A DNA stretch of 36,511 bases, from contig NZ_WRPR01000073.1 of NCBI RefSeq assembly GCF_010367455.1, positions 1 through 36,511 on the forward strand, in the 5' to 3' direction. The notes under the pieces were generated by a model that was not told where the DNA came from, ran no database searches, and saw only the letters and a list, made by a program, of their open reading frames with translations. This DNA is from Candidatus Laterigemmans baculatus (GTDB lineage Bacteria; Planctomycetota; Planctomycetia; Pirellulales; Pirellulaceae). Both the position numbers and the translations under genes were made by a program. Of the stretch, positions 24,927 through 33,400 are shown piece after piece (position 1 is the stretch's first letter; each line of letters starts with the position of its first letter).

Positions 24927-26438
24927 TCAGAAATCTTTAAACGGCCCTCTCGGCTCGGCGGCAACCATCTCCGCTTGCCAGCGAGCGTGGGCGGCTTTGA
25001 GCTGCTGCAACTTCTCGGGGTGTTTTTTCGAGAGGTCGTTTCGCTCGCCGATATCCTCGGCCAGATTGAACAGCCCTCGACCGCGGGCCGAATCGACCCA
25101 CTTCCAATCACCCACGCGAGCTGCCATGTCGCCGCGTCGTTGCCAGTACATCTCGGTCCGCGGGCTCGCCGTTTTTCCCGCGAGCGTGGGGAGCATGTCG
25201 TAGCCATCAAGGATAATTTCCTCGGCGGGTCGATCCGTCGCTGGCTCAGTCGTGGGAGCGGGGAGCCCCGCCGCTGCCAACAGCGTGGGAAGCACCTCGA
25301 GGCTGGTCAAAAATTCGTCGCAGGTCGTGTCGGCGGGGATTTGCTTGGGATAGCGAACGATGGCTGGAACACGGATTCCCCCTTCGAACATCCACGACTT
25401 CTTTCCTCGCAGCGGACCGTTGTCGCTGCTGCCACTACCGCCGTTATCGGAGAAGAAGATCACGATCGTGTTGTCCGCAATCCCGTACTCCTCCAATTGG
25501 TCGAGCACTTTCCCGATCGCGGCATCCATCGCCGTGACAGCTGCCAAGTACTCGAGGCGGCGGCTCGCTGCATTACGAACTGTCGCCGGTTCGCCATACC
25601 GCTTGGCCTGGGTCGTGCCGGCTTTTGCCTGCAGCTCTGGATAGAAAGCCTTCGCCTCCTCCGGTCCCTGGGCTCCGGAGCGGATCAGCGGGTCGAGGCT
25701 CGACGCACCGTGCGGCGCGTTGAAGGGCAAATACAAAAAGAATGGCGAATCGTGGTGCTCGTCCACAAACCGCGTCGCTTCGCGGAGGAATAACTCGGTG
25801 CAGTAGGTACCTTTGTCCTCTTCGGTCGGCTCATTGTCACGATACATCGATGGCACCCCGTAGCGCTCGTGGGTGTAGTAATCGATCCCCGTGTTGCAGA
25901 ATCCATAGAAGTCATCAAAGCCGCGCTGCAGTGGGAGATAGCGGTGGTGGACGCCGAGATCCCACTTTCCGTAAATCCCGCTCGTGTACCCCGCTGCCTT
26001 GAGCATCTCCGGGAGGAGAACTTCGCGGGTGTCCATCCCGCCGATGCGTTCGAAGGTGACGGCGTATTCTTCGGGCGAGTAGCGATGGCCGTAGTCCGGG
26101 GCTTCGTTGCGGATCATGTCGTAGATCCCGTTTCGCTGCGGATACCGCCCGGTCAGCAAACTGCCGCGGCTCGGGGTGCAGGCGGGCCACGAGACATAGA
26201 AATTCGTCAGCCGCACCCCTGCGCTCGCCAGACGGTCCAGGTGCGGGGTGATCGCTTCGTCGCTGCCGAAACAGCCGAGGTCCGCGTACCCTTGGTCATC
26301 CGAAACGATCAGCACGATGTTCGGCGGCGGGGCCGTATCCGATCGCGAGGGCGCCGCCGCTGCCGCCGGCGAAACGAACGGGCCTGCGAGTGCAACACCG
26401 AGCAGAAGCCACGGAAAACGGAGGGGGGAAGGGTCCAT
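24927..26438 (-). CDS. Sulfatase (formylglycine type), 503 aa
   Basis: The ATG at 26438 gives MDPSPLRFPWLLLGVALAGP, a good signal peptide; longer starts up to 26558 put 40 unrelated residues in front. Landmarks are NIVLIVSDDQGYADLG, ACTPSRGSLLTGRYPQRNG (Cys87 to formylglycine), GIYGKWDLG, APHGASSLDP and TIVIFFSDNGGSGSSDNGPL. In GKWDLG the usual His of GKWHLG is Asp. The region YYTHERYGVPSMYRDN is typical of the N-acetylgalactosamine-6-sulfatase-like branch. It is likely in an operon with the sulfatase that follows. Export and action on sulfated glycans are inferred. Confidence 0.94.
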   Translation of the reverse strand: MDPSPLRFPWLLLGVALAGPFVSPAAAAAPSRSDTAPPPNIVLIVSDDQGYADLGCFGSDEAITPHLDRLASAGVRLTNFYVSWPACTPSRGSLLTGRYPQRNGIYDMIRNEAPDYGHRYSPEEYAVTFERIGGMDTREVLLPEMLKAAGYTSGIYGKWDLGVHHRYLPLQRGFDDFYGFCNTGIDYYTHERYGVPSMYRDNEPTEEDKGTYCTELFLREATRFVDEHHDSPFFLYLPFNAPHGASSLDPLIRSGAQGPEEAKAFYPELQAKAGTTQAKRYGEPATVRNAASRRLEYLAAVTAMDAAIGKVLDQLEEYGIADNTIVIFFSDNGGSGSSDNGPLRGKKSWMFEGGIRVPAIVRYPKQIPADTTCDEFLTSLEVLPTLLAAAGLPAPTTEPATDRPAEEIILDGYDMLPTLAGKTASPRTEMYWQRRGDMAARVGDWKWVDSARGRGLFNLAEDIGERNDLSKKHPEKLQQLKAAHARWQAEMVAAEPRGPFKDF

Positions 26439-26582
26439 GGAGAGATCGAAGCCGGTTGAGGGGAGGCGGGAGGTCGAGCGGGAGAAGTGCGGCGACGGCA
26501 GGGGCATCCCGCGAAGGAGAGAGCCGTGGCCGATGCAGCGGTCCACTTTAGCTGACATCGCCCAGCCTTGCAGGCGGTGGCT

Positions 26583-26640
26583 TCAGCCGAAGGCGACGTC
26601 GAGGACCATCATGCAGACGAAACCGCCGAGCAGGCACCGC
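26583..26640 (-). pseudogene. Possible C-terminal scrap of a ZIP-family metal transporter
   Basis: Between the FAD/Rieske stop and the sulfatase start, one frame ends RCLLGGFVCMMVLDVAFG then TGA at 26583. That ending is like the last transmembrane helix of ZIP-family transporters (GFxxMxxLDVALG). No upstream transporter sequence exists, since the frame there runs through the Rieske domain of the oxidoreductase. It could be a deletion scar or chance. The rest of 26439-26640 shows nothing I can name. Confidence 0.25.
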
Positions 26641-28128
26641 TCAAGGCGTTTCGAGATCGGACTCTGGGGGCCCGTACAACCGACAACCCTCCGCGTCGAA
26701 GCGTCCGCCGTGCACCGGACAGTCCCACGTCTGCTCGACCGGGTTCCAGCGGACGACGCCTCCCATGTGGGTACAGATCGGACTGCGACGATGCAGCCGC
26801 CCGTCGGCCGTTCGGCAGACGGCGGTGTGGACTCCATCGATCATCCCCACGCAGCCTTCACCGGCGGCCAGCGAGTCTGGATCGACCTCGTCGGCCGGCA
26901 GGACGCGTTCGGCATAGTCAGCAACGCCGGGCAGTTGTTCCATCGCCATCGTGGCGGGATGCTTGGATCCGAATCGTCGAGGCGAGAGCCGCTCTTCCAG
27001 CGGAGTTTTCGAGCCATGGATCTGCGCGGCAATCAATCGCGCGGCTGCCGTCCCCCACGTCAGCCCCACGCCGCTGAACCCGGTCGCCAACCAAACATTC
27101 TCGCTCGTCGCATCGCGTCCGATCAGCGGCAGCCCGTCGGTGGGCTCAAAGAACTCAGCACTCCAACTGCAAATAATTTCGCGGACATCAAACCGGCTGC
27201 GGGCATACTGCTCGAGATCGGCCACCGCCTGCCGCTCGTCACCCGCTCCGGTATGGTGATCACAACCGCCAATCAAATAGATATCCTCGGCGCTGCTCGA
27301 GGCACGGCGGATATAGTGATAAGGTTGATCGTTATCCCAGTAGAGCGCATCGGGCAGCCGATTTCCCAACCGGGCAGCCAACACATAAGACTGGTAAGGC
27401 GGAATCATCATATAGACGCGAAGCGAGGCGGTGTATCCCGAATGGACGGCGATCACCGCCTGCTCAAACTCGATCCGGCCGCCTCCAGCGGACAACTCCG
27501 GCTCATGCTTTTCCGTCGGGCATTGGACTTTGGTGTGTTCGAAAATCTTTCCACCCGCGTCCACGACGAGGTCGGCTAGTCGCTCCAGATAACGCCCGCA
27601 GTGGAACCGCGCCATGCCTTGGATCGTGAAGCCACAGGCCGCGTGCTCGAGCGGAATCGAGTTGCTCCAGGTTGCCGCAAGCCCGAGGTCCGCTGCCGCG
27701 TCACAATCGTCGCGAAGTGATTCCTCATCGCGGCGCCGCTCGCTGTACTGGTAGGTGGGAATGCGAACGAAGTCACAATTGGCGTCGCTCCGCTGCTCGA
27801 TCGCATCGATTGCCTTGAGCCGCAGATCGACCACTTGCCGGGCATCTTCGAGCCCGACGTCTTTGATCAACTTCCGCGCCCCCTGCTCGGGGACCGCATC
27901 GAGATGCCCCGTGCTTCCGGCGGTCGTTCCCGCGCCGATCACCGACGCCTCGCACACGGTTACCTGGTATCCCCGCTGGAGCAACTCGAGCGCGGTCGAC
28001 AGCCCCGTGATGCCTGCTCCGACCACGGCGATCTGCGTCTTATGGACGCCCTCGAGCGTGGGGAAGCGGCCGCCCGCGGTGCCACCGCGATTCCAATAGG
28101 AGCTGGGTGCAAGGAGTGCGTGGTTCAC
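26641..28128 (-). CDS. FAD-dependent oxidoreductase with C-terminal Rieske [2Fe-2S] domain
   Basis: This 495-residue protein belongs to the DAO (glycine oxidase/PuuB-like) group with a fused Rieske domain. IAVVGAGITGLSTALELL has the FAD-binding GxGxxG at 37-42. A substrate-domain stretch contains IPTYQYSERRRDEE, and ATGFSGVGLTWGTAAARLIA is the second FAD motif. The Rieske cluster ligands are CTHMG (C452, H454) and CPVHGGRF (C470, H473). No signal peptide is seen, so it is probably cytoplasmic. The family is described in amine or amino-acid oxidation; the substrate here is unknown. It lies between the SPW gene and the sulfatases on the same strand, but the 202-bp gap before the sulfatase makes joint transcription uncertain. 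Confidence 0.93.
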   Translation of the reverse strand: MNHALLAPSSYWNRGGTAGGRFPTLEGVHKTQIAVVGAGITGLSTALELLQRGYQVTVCEASVIGAGTTAGSTGHLDAVPEQGARKLIKDVGLEDARQVVDLRLKAIDAIEQRSDANCDFVRIPTYQYSERRRDEESLRDDCDAAADLGLAATWSNSIPLEHAACGFTIQGMARFHCGRYLERLADLVVDAGGKIFEHTKVQCPTEKHEPELSAGGGRIEFEQAVIAVHSGYTASLRVYMMIPPYQSYVLAARLGNRLPDALYWDNDQPYHYIRRASSSAEDIYLIGGCDHHTGAGDERQAVADLEQYARSRFDVREIICSWSAEFFEPTDGLPLIGRDATSENVWLATGFSGVGLTWGTAAARLIAAQIHGSKTPLEERLSPRRFGSKHPATMAMEQLPGVADYAERVLPADEVDPDSLAAGEGCVGMIDGVHTAVCRTADGRLHRRSPICTHMGGVVRWNPVEQTWDCPVHGGRFDAEGCRLYGPPESDLETP

Positions 28129-28149
28129 AGGGGTGCCTCTCTAAACGGA

Positions 28150-28200
28150 ACGACCGGGAGTGGCGGGGCGGACGTCAGATCCCCGCTCGCTCCCGGTCGT
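28150..28200 (-). terminator. Long GC-rich hairpin between SPW and FAD/Rieske genes
   Basis: ACGACCGGGAG (28150-28160) pairs with CTCCCGGTCGT (28190-28200), and GCGGGG pairs with CCCCGC inside, giving a two-part stem of about 17 bp. It sits 62 bp after the SPW stop and 21 bp before the oxidoreductase ATG. It could end the SPW transcript or act in the leader of the next gene. There is no T-tract. Confidence 0.5.
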
Positions 28201-28262
28201 GCAACGAGCGTGCCGCCCGCACCGAAAGAGGGGCGGCTGGCACACCGGCTTTCCGCGGCCGC

Positions 28263-28652
28263 TCAGAGCGTTGTCGTCGGCGCGTGGCGATGGCTGTGGG
28301 GAATGCGAGCTGGCGTCGTTTCCGTCATCAGCGCCGCTCCGATCTCCAAAATCCCGAACACCACGTGCGGAATCCAAACGTACTCGGCAAACCCAAACAG
28401 CCACGGCGAGACGATCAGCACGAGTCCCGCGATGAAGTCGATCATCAAGTGCGTCTTCATGCTGATCGCCGCGACGGCTCCCAGCTCATAGGCGGTCAGC
28501 AAGCTGTAGACGATCGTCCCCGCTCCCAAAATCACCGGCACCCAGGTCTCCGCCCCTCCCTCCGCAAATCCAAATAACCACGGTGAGGCGATTAAAAGAA
28601 TCGCTACCAGGTAATCGAGCGCTCCATGCACCTTCGTCGAAATGAATCTCAT
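28263..28652 (-). CDS. SPW repeat membrane protein, 129 aa
   Basis: The ATG at 28652 has AAGGGG upstream. The chain has four transmembrane segments and two copies of the SPW signature: YLVAILLIASPWLFGFAEGG, and AGLVLIVSPWLFGFAEYVW. The repeats are separated by a third helix and a polar KTHLMIDF turn. The last 15 residues are His/Pro/Thr-rich. The family is small and uncharacterised. It is the first minus-strand gene of the block that runs into the oxidoreductase. Confidence 0.92.
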   Translation of the reverse strand: MRFISTKVHGALDYLVAILLIASPWLFGFAEGGAETWVPVILGAGTIVYSLLTAYELGAVAAISMKTHLMIDFIAGLVLIVSPWLFGFAEYVWIPHVVFGILEIGAALMTETTPARIPHSHRHAPTTTL

Positions 28653-28775
28653 CGCTCGCCCCTTGAGTGAACGTGACAGCGGCCTTCCCTGATCATGCCT
28701 CAGCAGGAGGCGGCCAAAGTGGAAGAAAGAAGATGGCTCACAGGCGGCATGACGAAGGCTGGAACAGTGCAAACC

Positions 28776-29760
28776 TTATTCCTCGTCCACCGCCGCTGCC
28801 GCTTCGGTGCGGTTGAGAAACAGCCGGAGATTGTGCGTCGCGCGACCTCCGGCCAGGATGTCGTTCCGCCCGTCGCCATCGAAGTCGGCGATCACCAGAT
28901 CCTCGCAAGCCACGCTGCCGATATCGATCTTTGTCTTTGTCCAACTTCCGTCGCTCTGCCGATCGTAAATCTGCAGGCCGACCGGAACCGCGGACTCTCC
29001 CTCTCCCGACTCGCGATGGCCGGCGACGATCTCGTCATCGCCGTCGCCGTCGAAGTCCGCGCAACCGAGCGCATGGCCGCCGCGGAGGGTATCGTCGATC
29101 GGCTGCCGGAAGACAAAGGTGGTTGTGGAGCCGGTCGAGCGAGGCGTCGAGGACAGTCAGAGCCCAGCGATCGGTCCGCGGGTTCGCCGGGAGCTCAAAA
29201 GCCAACAAGCGGACTCCCGGCGCGCGGGTCGCATTCAGCGGCGAAACGACCAACTGCGGCTTGCCCGTCCCCAGCACGTCGCCGATTCGCATCCGATGGA
29301 CCCATGGCTCTGCGCCGATCTTGTAGATCTCCCAGGGCTCCTCGAGCGATTCGCCGCGTGATGCCCACTGGATCGTTCCCCCACTGCGCGGCCAGCCGGC
29401 GCCAAGCACGATGTCGATCTGTCCGTCACCATCGACATCGTGCGGAACGATGCAGACGTTATCGGGCTGGGTGCCGCCGTCGAGCAGGACCCTTTTCTTC
29501 CAGTTCGGCGCCTGGTACCAGAAGACGCGGTCCTCGGTCACCGCGATCATGTCCTCCCGCCCGTCACCATCCACGTCCGCGGCGGCGACGGCATAAACGA
29601 CCTTGCCCGGACTAGGGTCGATCGTCTTTGCTTCAAAGAGAAAATCGACCGCTCCACCCGGCGTCGAGATCCCCATCGCTGCGGCGAACAGCGCGACTCC
29701 CAGGAAGCGGGGCACCCACCCGAAGCAACAGGGCGAATTCCAATCGGCACGCGAGGACAC
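28776..29760 (-). pseudogene. FG-GAP/VCBS-type secreted protein with a frameshift
   Basis: A GTG at 29760 with GAGG 8 bases upstream starts a signal peptide (FLGVALFAAAMGIST). The first part has Asp-rich FG-GAP propeller repeats: VAAADVDGDGREDMIAVTED, VPHDVDGDGQIDIVLGAGWP and RIGDVLGTGKPQLVVSPL. After LHNH at 29121 the frame turns to Arg/Pro-rich nonsense. One base to the side, the text continues perfectly as FVFRQPIDDTLRGGHALGCA, DFDGDGDDEIVAGHRESGEG and IADFDGDGRNDILAGGRATH, ending FLNRTEAAAAVDEE at 28776. One extra C near 29118 explains it. The repaired protein has about 327 residues and would bind calcium extracellularly. The shift could be a sequencing error or real. Confidence 0.85.
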
Positions 29761-29838
29761 GGCATTTACCTCAGGTTGGAAGAAACGGAGCCAGCAAGTT
29801 CTCCCTCAGGATAGCCACCGTCTACAATTGCCGCTCGA

Positions 29839-29874
29839 CGACTATCCTGCCAGCATCGACTATCCTGCCGGCAT
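29839..29874. repeat. 18-bp tandem duplication upstream of DUF1080 gene
   Basis: CGACTATCCTGCCAGCAT (29839-29856) is followed directly by CGACTATCCTGCCGGCAT (29857-29874), one base different. A weaker third echo (CGAGATCCTGACGGCA) follows. It lies in the divergent promoter region between the FG-GAP and DUF1080 genes (29761-29925). Confidence 0.9.
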
Positions 29875-29925
29875 CGAGATCCTGACGGCACTGAGTTTCC
29901 ACCTTTCCTCTCGGAGTCCCCTCCC

Positions 29926-30642
29926 ATGTCCCTCGTCCGCTCCTTCACGACCTGCCTGACCGCGCTCGGTTTGTGGGTTGCCGCCGTGCCGCTGGCCCGA
30001 GCCGCCGACGCCCCCCAGCCTCCGGGCAAGGAGTGGAAAGTTCTGTTCAACGGCGAGAACCTCGACGGCTGGAAAATCCGCAGCGGCAAAGCGAAGTACC
30101 GGGTCGAAGACGGTGCCATCGTGGGGACCACCGTCGCGGGCAGCCCCAACACGTTCTTGATCAGCGACGAAGAGTTCGCCGACTTTGAGCTCCGCTTTGA
30201 AGTCCTGCTCGACGACAACGAGCTGAACTCGGGCGTTCAAATCCGCTCCAAAGTGCGAGACGGCGAATACCAAGGCCGCGTCTACGGACCGCAAGTCGAA
30301 ATCGAGGCAAGCCCGGGGCAAGCGGGCTACATCTATGGCGAAGCAGCCGGAGGTTGGCAGTCGCCCGAGCCCACCTCCGACGACCCAAAGATCAACCAGC
30401 ACAGCCACTTCAAGAACCAACAGTGGAACGAGTTCCGCGTCCGCGCCGTGGGCCGCAAGATCGAGACCTGGATTAACGGACACCAAATCGCGGATCTGAC
30501 TTACGACCAAGCTCGCTATGACGACAACCCGCGGGGAGTTATCGGCCTGCAGGTGCACGGAGTGGGCGACCGGGGGCCGTACGAAGTCCGCTGGCGGAAC
30601 CTCTTCATCAAGCCGCTCGAGGGCGAGGCCGCAGAACGTTAG
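29926..30642 (+). CDS. DUF1080 (3-keto-disaccharide hydrolase-type) secreted protein
   Basis: The 238-residue product has a signal peptide (MSLVRSFTTCLTALGLWVAA, cleavage after ARA). One DUF1080 domain follows: EWKVLFNGENLDGWKIRSGK, VEDGAIVG, NTFLISDEEFADFELRFEVL, NSGVQIRSKV, and RGVIGLQVHGVGDRGPYEVR ending in RNLFIKPL. This is a LamG-like beta-sandwich abundant in planctomycetes; some members hydrolyse 3-keto-glycosides. GGAG lies 12 bases before the ATG. The stop codon overlaps the stop of the opposite gene by 4 bp. The exact substrate is unknown. Confidence 0.94.
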   Translation: MSLVRSFTTCLTALGLWVAAVPLARAADAPQPPGKEWKVLFNGENLDGWKIRSGKAKYRVEDGAIVGTTVAGSPNTFLISDEEFADFELRFEVLLDDNELNSGVQIRSKVRDGEYQGRVYGPQVEIEASPGQAGYIYGEAAGGWQSPEPTSDDPKINQHSHFKNQQWNEFRVRAVGRKIETWINGHQIADLTYDQARYDDNPRGVIGLQVHGVGDRGPYEVRWRNLFIKPLEGEAAER

Positions 30643-33077
30643 CCGCGGCCCCGGCCGCGATCGCCGCCCCCACGGCCGCCCCGATCACCGCCGACCCGAT
30701 TGCCGCCACCACGGTTGGCGTCCCCTCCGCCGAAGCCGCGTCCGCGTGACTCGGCTCGGCCGGAATTGCCCGAGCCGAAACTCCGCCGCATGCCGCCGAA
30801 CCCGCTCCGGGAACTGCCCTCGAATCCGCCCCCAGGGCTGATCGAGCGGGGGCTACTCGAGCGGGGGCTGCCCATCGTCGGGCCGCGCTGCATGCGGCTG
30901 TTGAACCCACCGGAGCGATCGCCGTCCGAGCGTCCCGGAAAGCCGCGCTCGATGCTTGGCCTCAGGTTCAACCCTTGCTCGAGCGGACTGCCGCTGCGAA
31001 TTCCGCCACTCGGCCCTCGCGATTCGCCGCCCGGGATGCGAATGTTACCCCCCGCGCCTCGCGGATCGCGGCCAGGAACTCGCAGACCGCTTCCAGATCG
31101 TAGCGAATCGGCACCGGGAATCCCCGGTCCAGCGCCGCGACGCAGCACATCGCCCCCCGGACGCAGCACATCGCCCCCCGGACGTAGCGCATCGCTGCCT
31201 GGCGCCCGGAGACTGCTGCCAGGCCGCCGCGAATCGCGACCTGGAATTTCCAGGCTGCGGTTGGGCCGCTGAAAGTCGCTACCGGGACGCCGCGGGTCGC
31301 TCTCGGACCGGCGGGAGTCCAAGCCGGGCGTGGGGCGATTGCCACCGGGAGCGATCATCCCGCTCCCCGGCCGCCGGGAGTCAATCTCCGGTCGAAGGCC
31401 CTCGCTCCCACGTCCAGGCCCCCGTTCCAGCCCCCGTCCCGGCCGCTCGCCGATGCCTCGATCGAGGCCACGCCCCGAATCAGGACCCCGCCTTCCGTCG
31501 AGTCCACGGTCTCCGCCAGGCCCACGGTCTCCGCCAGGCCCACGGTCTTCGCGCGTGACTCGGTCACCGTCGAGGCTGGGGCGGCCCAGGCGATACGATT
31601 CGGGCAGCCGAAAGTTGGCCCGGCTCCGGTTGCGGCGATCGTCATCGCGGTCCGCGATGTCTGGACGTACCCGGCCGTCGCCCGAATCCCGTCCGGGCCG
31701 CAGATCGTCCCGATCCTGGCGTTGCCGCAAGTCGGCGATCGAGCGAATCTCCCGCGACAGATTCTCGTAGCGCTGACGCTGACTCGGCTCCACCCGCGTG
31801 TACCGTGAATCGCGATCGCGCACCAAGCGGTCCATCGATGTGATCAGTTCGAGCTGACCATCTCCCGTCGGTGATGCGATCCCCGATGCGAGGCTCGCGC
31901 GTTCCCGCGGCTTGTAATACCGTCGTCCGCGATCATGATCTCGATCGCGATCGCGATGGTGGTGATCATGGTGGTGGTGATGCCGCTCATAGCGCCGCTT
32001 CCACATATGCATGCGGTCGTAAAAGTCGACGCCATGCCGGGCATATTTCCATCGATAGTAGCTGACCGCTGGGCTGTAATAGCTCCTTCCACCAAGCGGC
32101 AAGTACCAGGGCTGGAAGCCGAGCCCATAATAGTACGGGGAGTAGTAGTCGCCGTAGTAGTACATCCCGTAGCTGGGCCGGATGAATAGATTCACTAGCA
32201 GCGAGGCCGTGTTTCCCAAGGCATAGTAGGGACGATAATAGTAGGTGGGACTGAGATAGACCGGCCGGCGAAAAACTACCGACGCATAGACTAAACCTCG
32301 GTCGCCCGGTTCATAATCCCAGTATCCATCCACATACACATAACCAAATGCCGTGGGAACATAGTGGGCAGGGACCCAGACCCAACCGCTGTGAATTGGG
32401 GACCAGAAACCAGGCCGCCACGTGTAATCCTGTTGGGCGTACTGCCAGCAGCCGGGGATCCAGAAGTAATCCTCCGATGGCGGGTCGATGTTGGGACCCA
32501 CTTCGAGCGTCTCGGGAGGCGCCGGAAGGTAAGCGACTTCTTCCTGCGTCTCGGAGACCCAGAACCCCGATTGCCACTGATACCCGGCGTCGACTTCGTG
32601 CCAGTACCCGGGAGTCCAGCGGCGGCCGGGTGGGACGTCGCGCCACAGTCCGCTGACGTAGACGTATTCCGCTTCCTGATCATCCCAACTCCAGTAGCCG
32701 GGAATCCAAATCACATTATTCCCCGTCGGCCGCGACTCGGGGGGCTGCTCCTGAACGGGCGGCGGAGGCGCCTCAGGGGCCACTAAAACCGCTTCGGTAT
32801 CAAGCCCCGTCGGGTGAGCGAACGCTTCATGGATCGGCCCCCGCGCCAAAACCTCGTAATCCTCGTTCGCTGGCAGATTGTTCCCAGGCAGACCGCCATC
32901 CAACCCCGGTCCGTTGAGCTGAGGAGCGCCGGGCCGAGGATCGGCGACTTGAGGCAGGGGCAACGTTTCAGTCGTCTGAGCTGCTGAATGACTTGCATTC
33001 CAAGCGGCCAGACAGAGGAGGCCGGCGAAGGCACTCAGAGTACGGCGCGATCGCGGTTGAAAAAATGACGTGGTCAT
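30639..33077 (-). CDS. Large secreted YXWGXW-repeat protein with His/Arg-rich and RPG-repeat tail
   Basis: The ATG at 33077 follows GAGGGGAGAG and gives 812 residues with a signal peptide (LSAFAGLLCLAAWNASHSAA). Residues about 115-270 carry repeated W-x-PGYW units: NVIWIPGYWSWDDQEAEYVY, RRWTPGYWHEVDAGYQWQSG, DYFWIPGCWQY and YTWRPGFWSP. They are followed by a Tyr-rich stretch (about 290-370). Then come a His cluster (ERHHHHHDHHHRDRDRDHDR, near 405), a helical Arg-rich linker and about 300 residues of RRPGSD/RGPGGDRG-type repeats. The very end is Gly/Arg-rich. It is probably a surface or cell-wall protein; His clusters suggest metal binding, but that is speculation. The start at 33287 would add an unlikely leader and was rejected. 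Confidence 0.83.
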   Translation of the reverse strand: MTTSFFQPRSRRTLSAFAGLLCLAAWNASHSAAQTTETLPLPQVADPRPGAPQLNGPGLDGGLPGNNLPANEDYEVLARGPIHEAFAHPTGLDTEAVLVAPEAPPPPVQEQPPESRPTGNNVIWIPGYWSWDDQEAEYVYVSGLWRDVPPGRRWTPGYWHEVDAGYQWQSGFWVSETQEEVAYLPAPPETLEVGPNIDPPSEDYFWIPGCWQYAQQDYTWRPGFWSPIHSGWVWVPAHYVPTAFGYVYVDGYWDYEPGDRGLVYASVVFRRPVYLSPTYYYRPYYALGNTASLLVNLFIRPSYGMYYYGDYYSPYYYGLGFQPWYLPLGGRSYYSPAVSYYRWKYARHGVDFYDRMHMWKRRYERHHHHHDHHHRDRDRDHDRGRRYYKPRERASLASGIASPTGDGQLELITSMDRLVRDRDSRYTRVEPSQRQRYENLSREIRSIADLRQRQDRDDLRPGRDSGDGRVRPDIADRDDDRRNRSRANFRLPESYRLGRPSLDGDRVTREDRGPGGDRGPGGDRGLDGRRGPDSGRGLDRGIGERPGRGLERGPGRGSEGLRPEIDSRRPGSGMIAPGGNRPTPGLDSRRSESDPRRPGSDFQRPNRSLEIPGRDSRRPGSSLRAPGSDALRPGGDVLRPGGDVLRRGAGPGIPGADSLRSGSGLRVPGRDPRGAGGNIRIPGGESRGPSGGIRSGSPLEQGLNLRPSIERGFPGRSDGDRSGGFNSRMQRGPTMGSPRSSSPRSISPGGGFEGSSRSGFGGMRRSFGSGNSGRAESRGRGFGGGDANRGGGNRVGGDRGGRGGGDRGRGRG

Positions 33078-33400
33078 GACGCTCTCCCCTCGCTCGAGCG
33101 GCGCGCACATCGCTGGGCGCGGCTGCGGCCTCAACGAACATGCCCGCCAACCCGGCAAGCCTGCCAGCCGGAATAAGATGGATGTCCGGATGAACAATCT
33201 GGCAAACAGTGTGCCGCATCTGCACACTCGTACTCTGATCCGCTGCTTACCCGGCAAAATGCGAGTAAAACAGCCTCTCGAAACCACTTCGCGGCGGCGC
33301 GGAGGCCGCCGCGGTGCTATCGGAGTGACGACAGAAGTGTCGCAAAAGAGATACGACCGGGAATCACCGTTCTACAGCGGCCGAGATTGCGGCGGGGTGA
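33078..33400. other. Upstream region of the YXWGXW gene, 323 bp, no gene found
   Basis: It lies between two minus-strand genes and should hold the promoter of the YXWGXW gene and the 3' end of the BON transcript. A CGCGGCGGC...GCCGCCGCG inverted repeat (about 33292-33315) could be a terminator-like stem for the BON gene. Short frames here look like noise. Confidence 0.45.

Noticed and set aside
26248-27579. 443-codon plus-strand frame across the sulfatase start and the FAD/Rieske gene
   Set aside because: It spans two real minus-strand genes and their spacer; it is an antisense artefact.
29112-29124. Programmed +1 frameshift as in prfB
   Set aside because: There is no stop codon at the slip site and no stimulatory Shine-Dalgarno upstream; a simple indel is sufficient.
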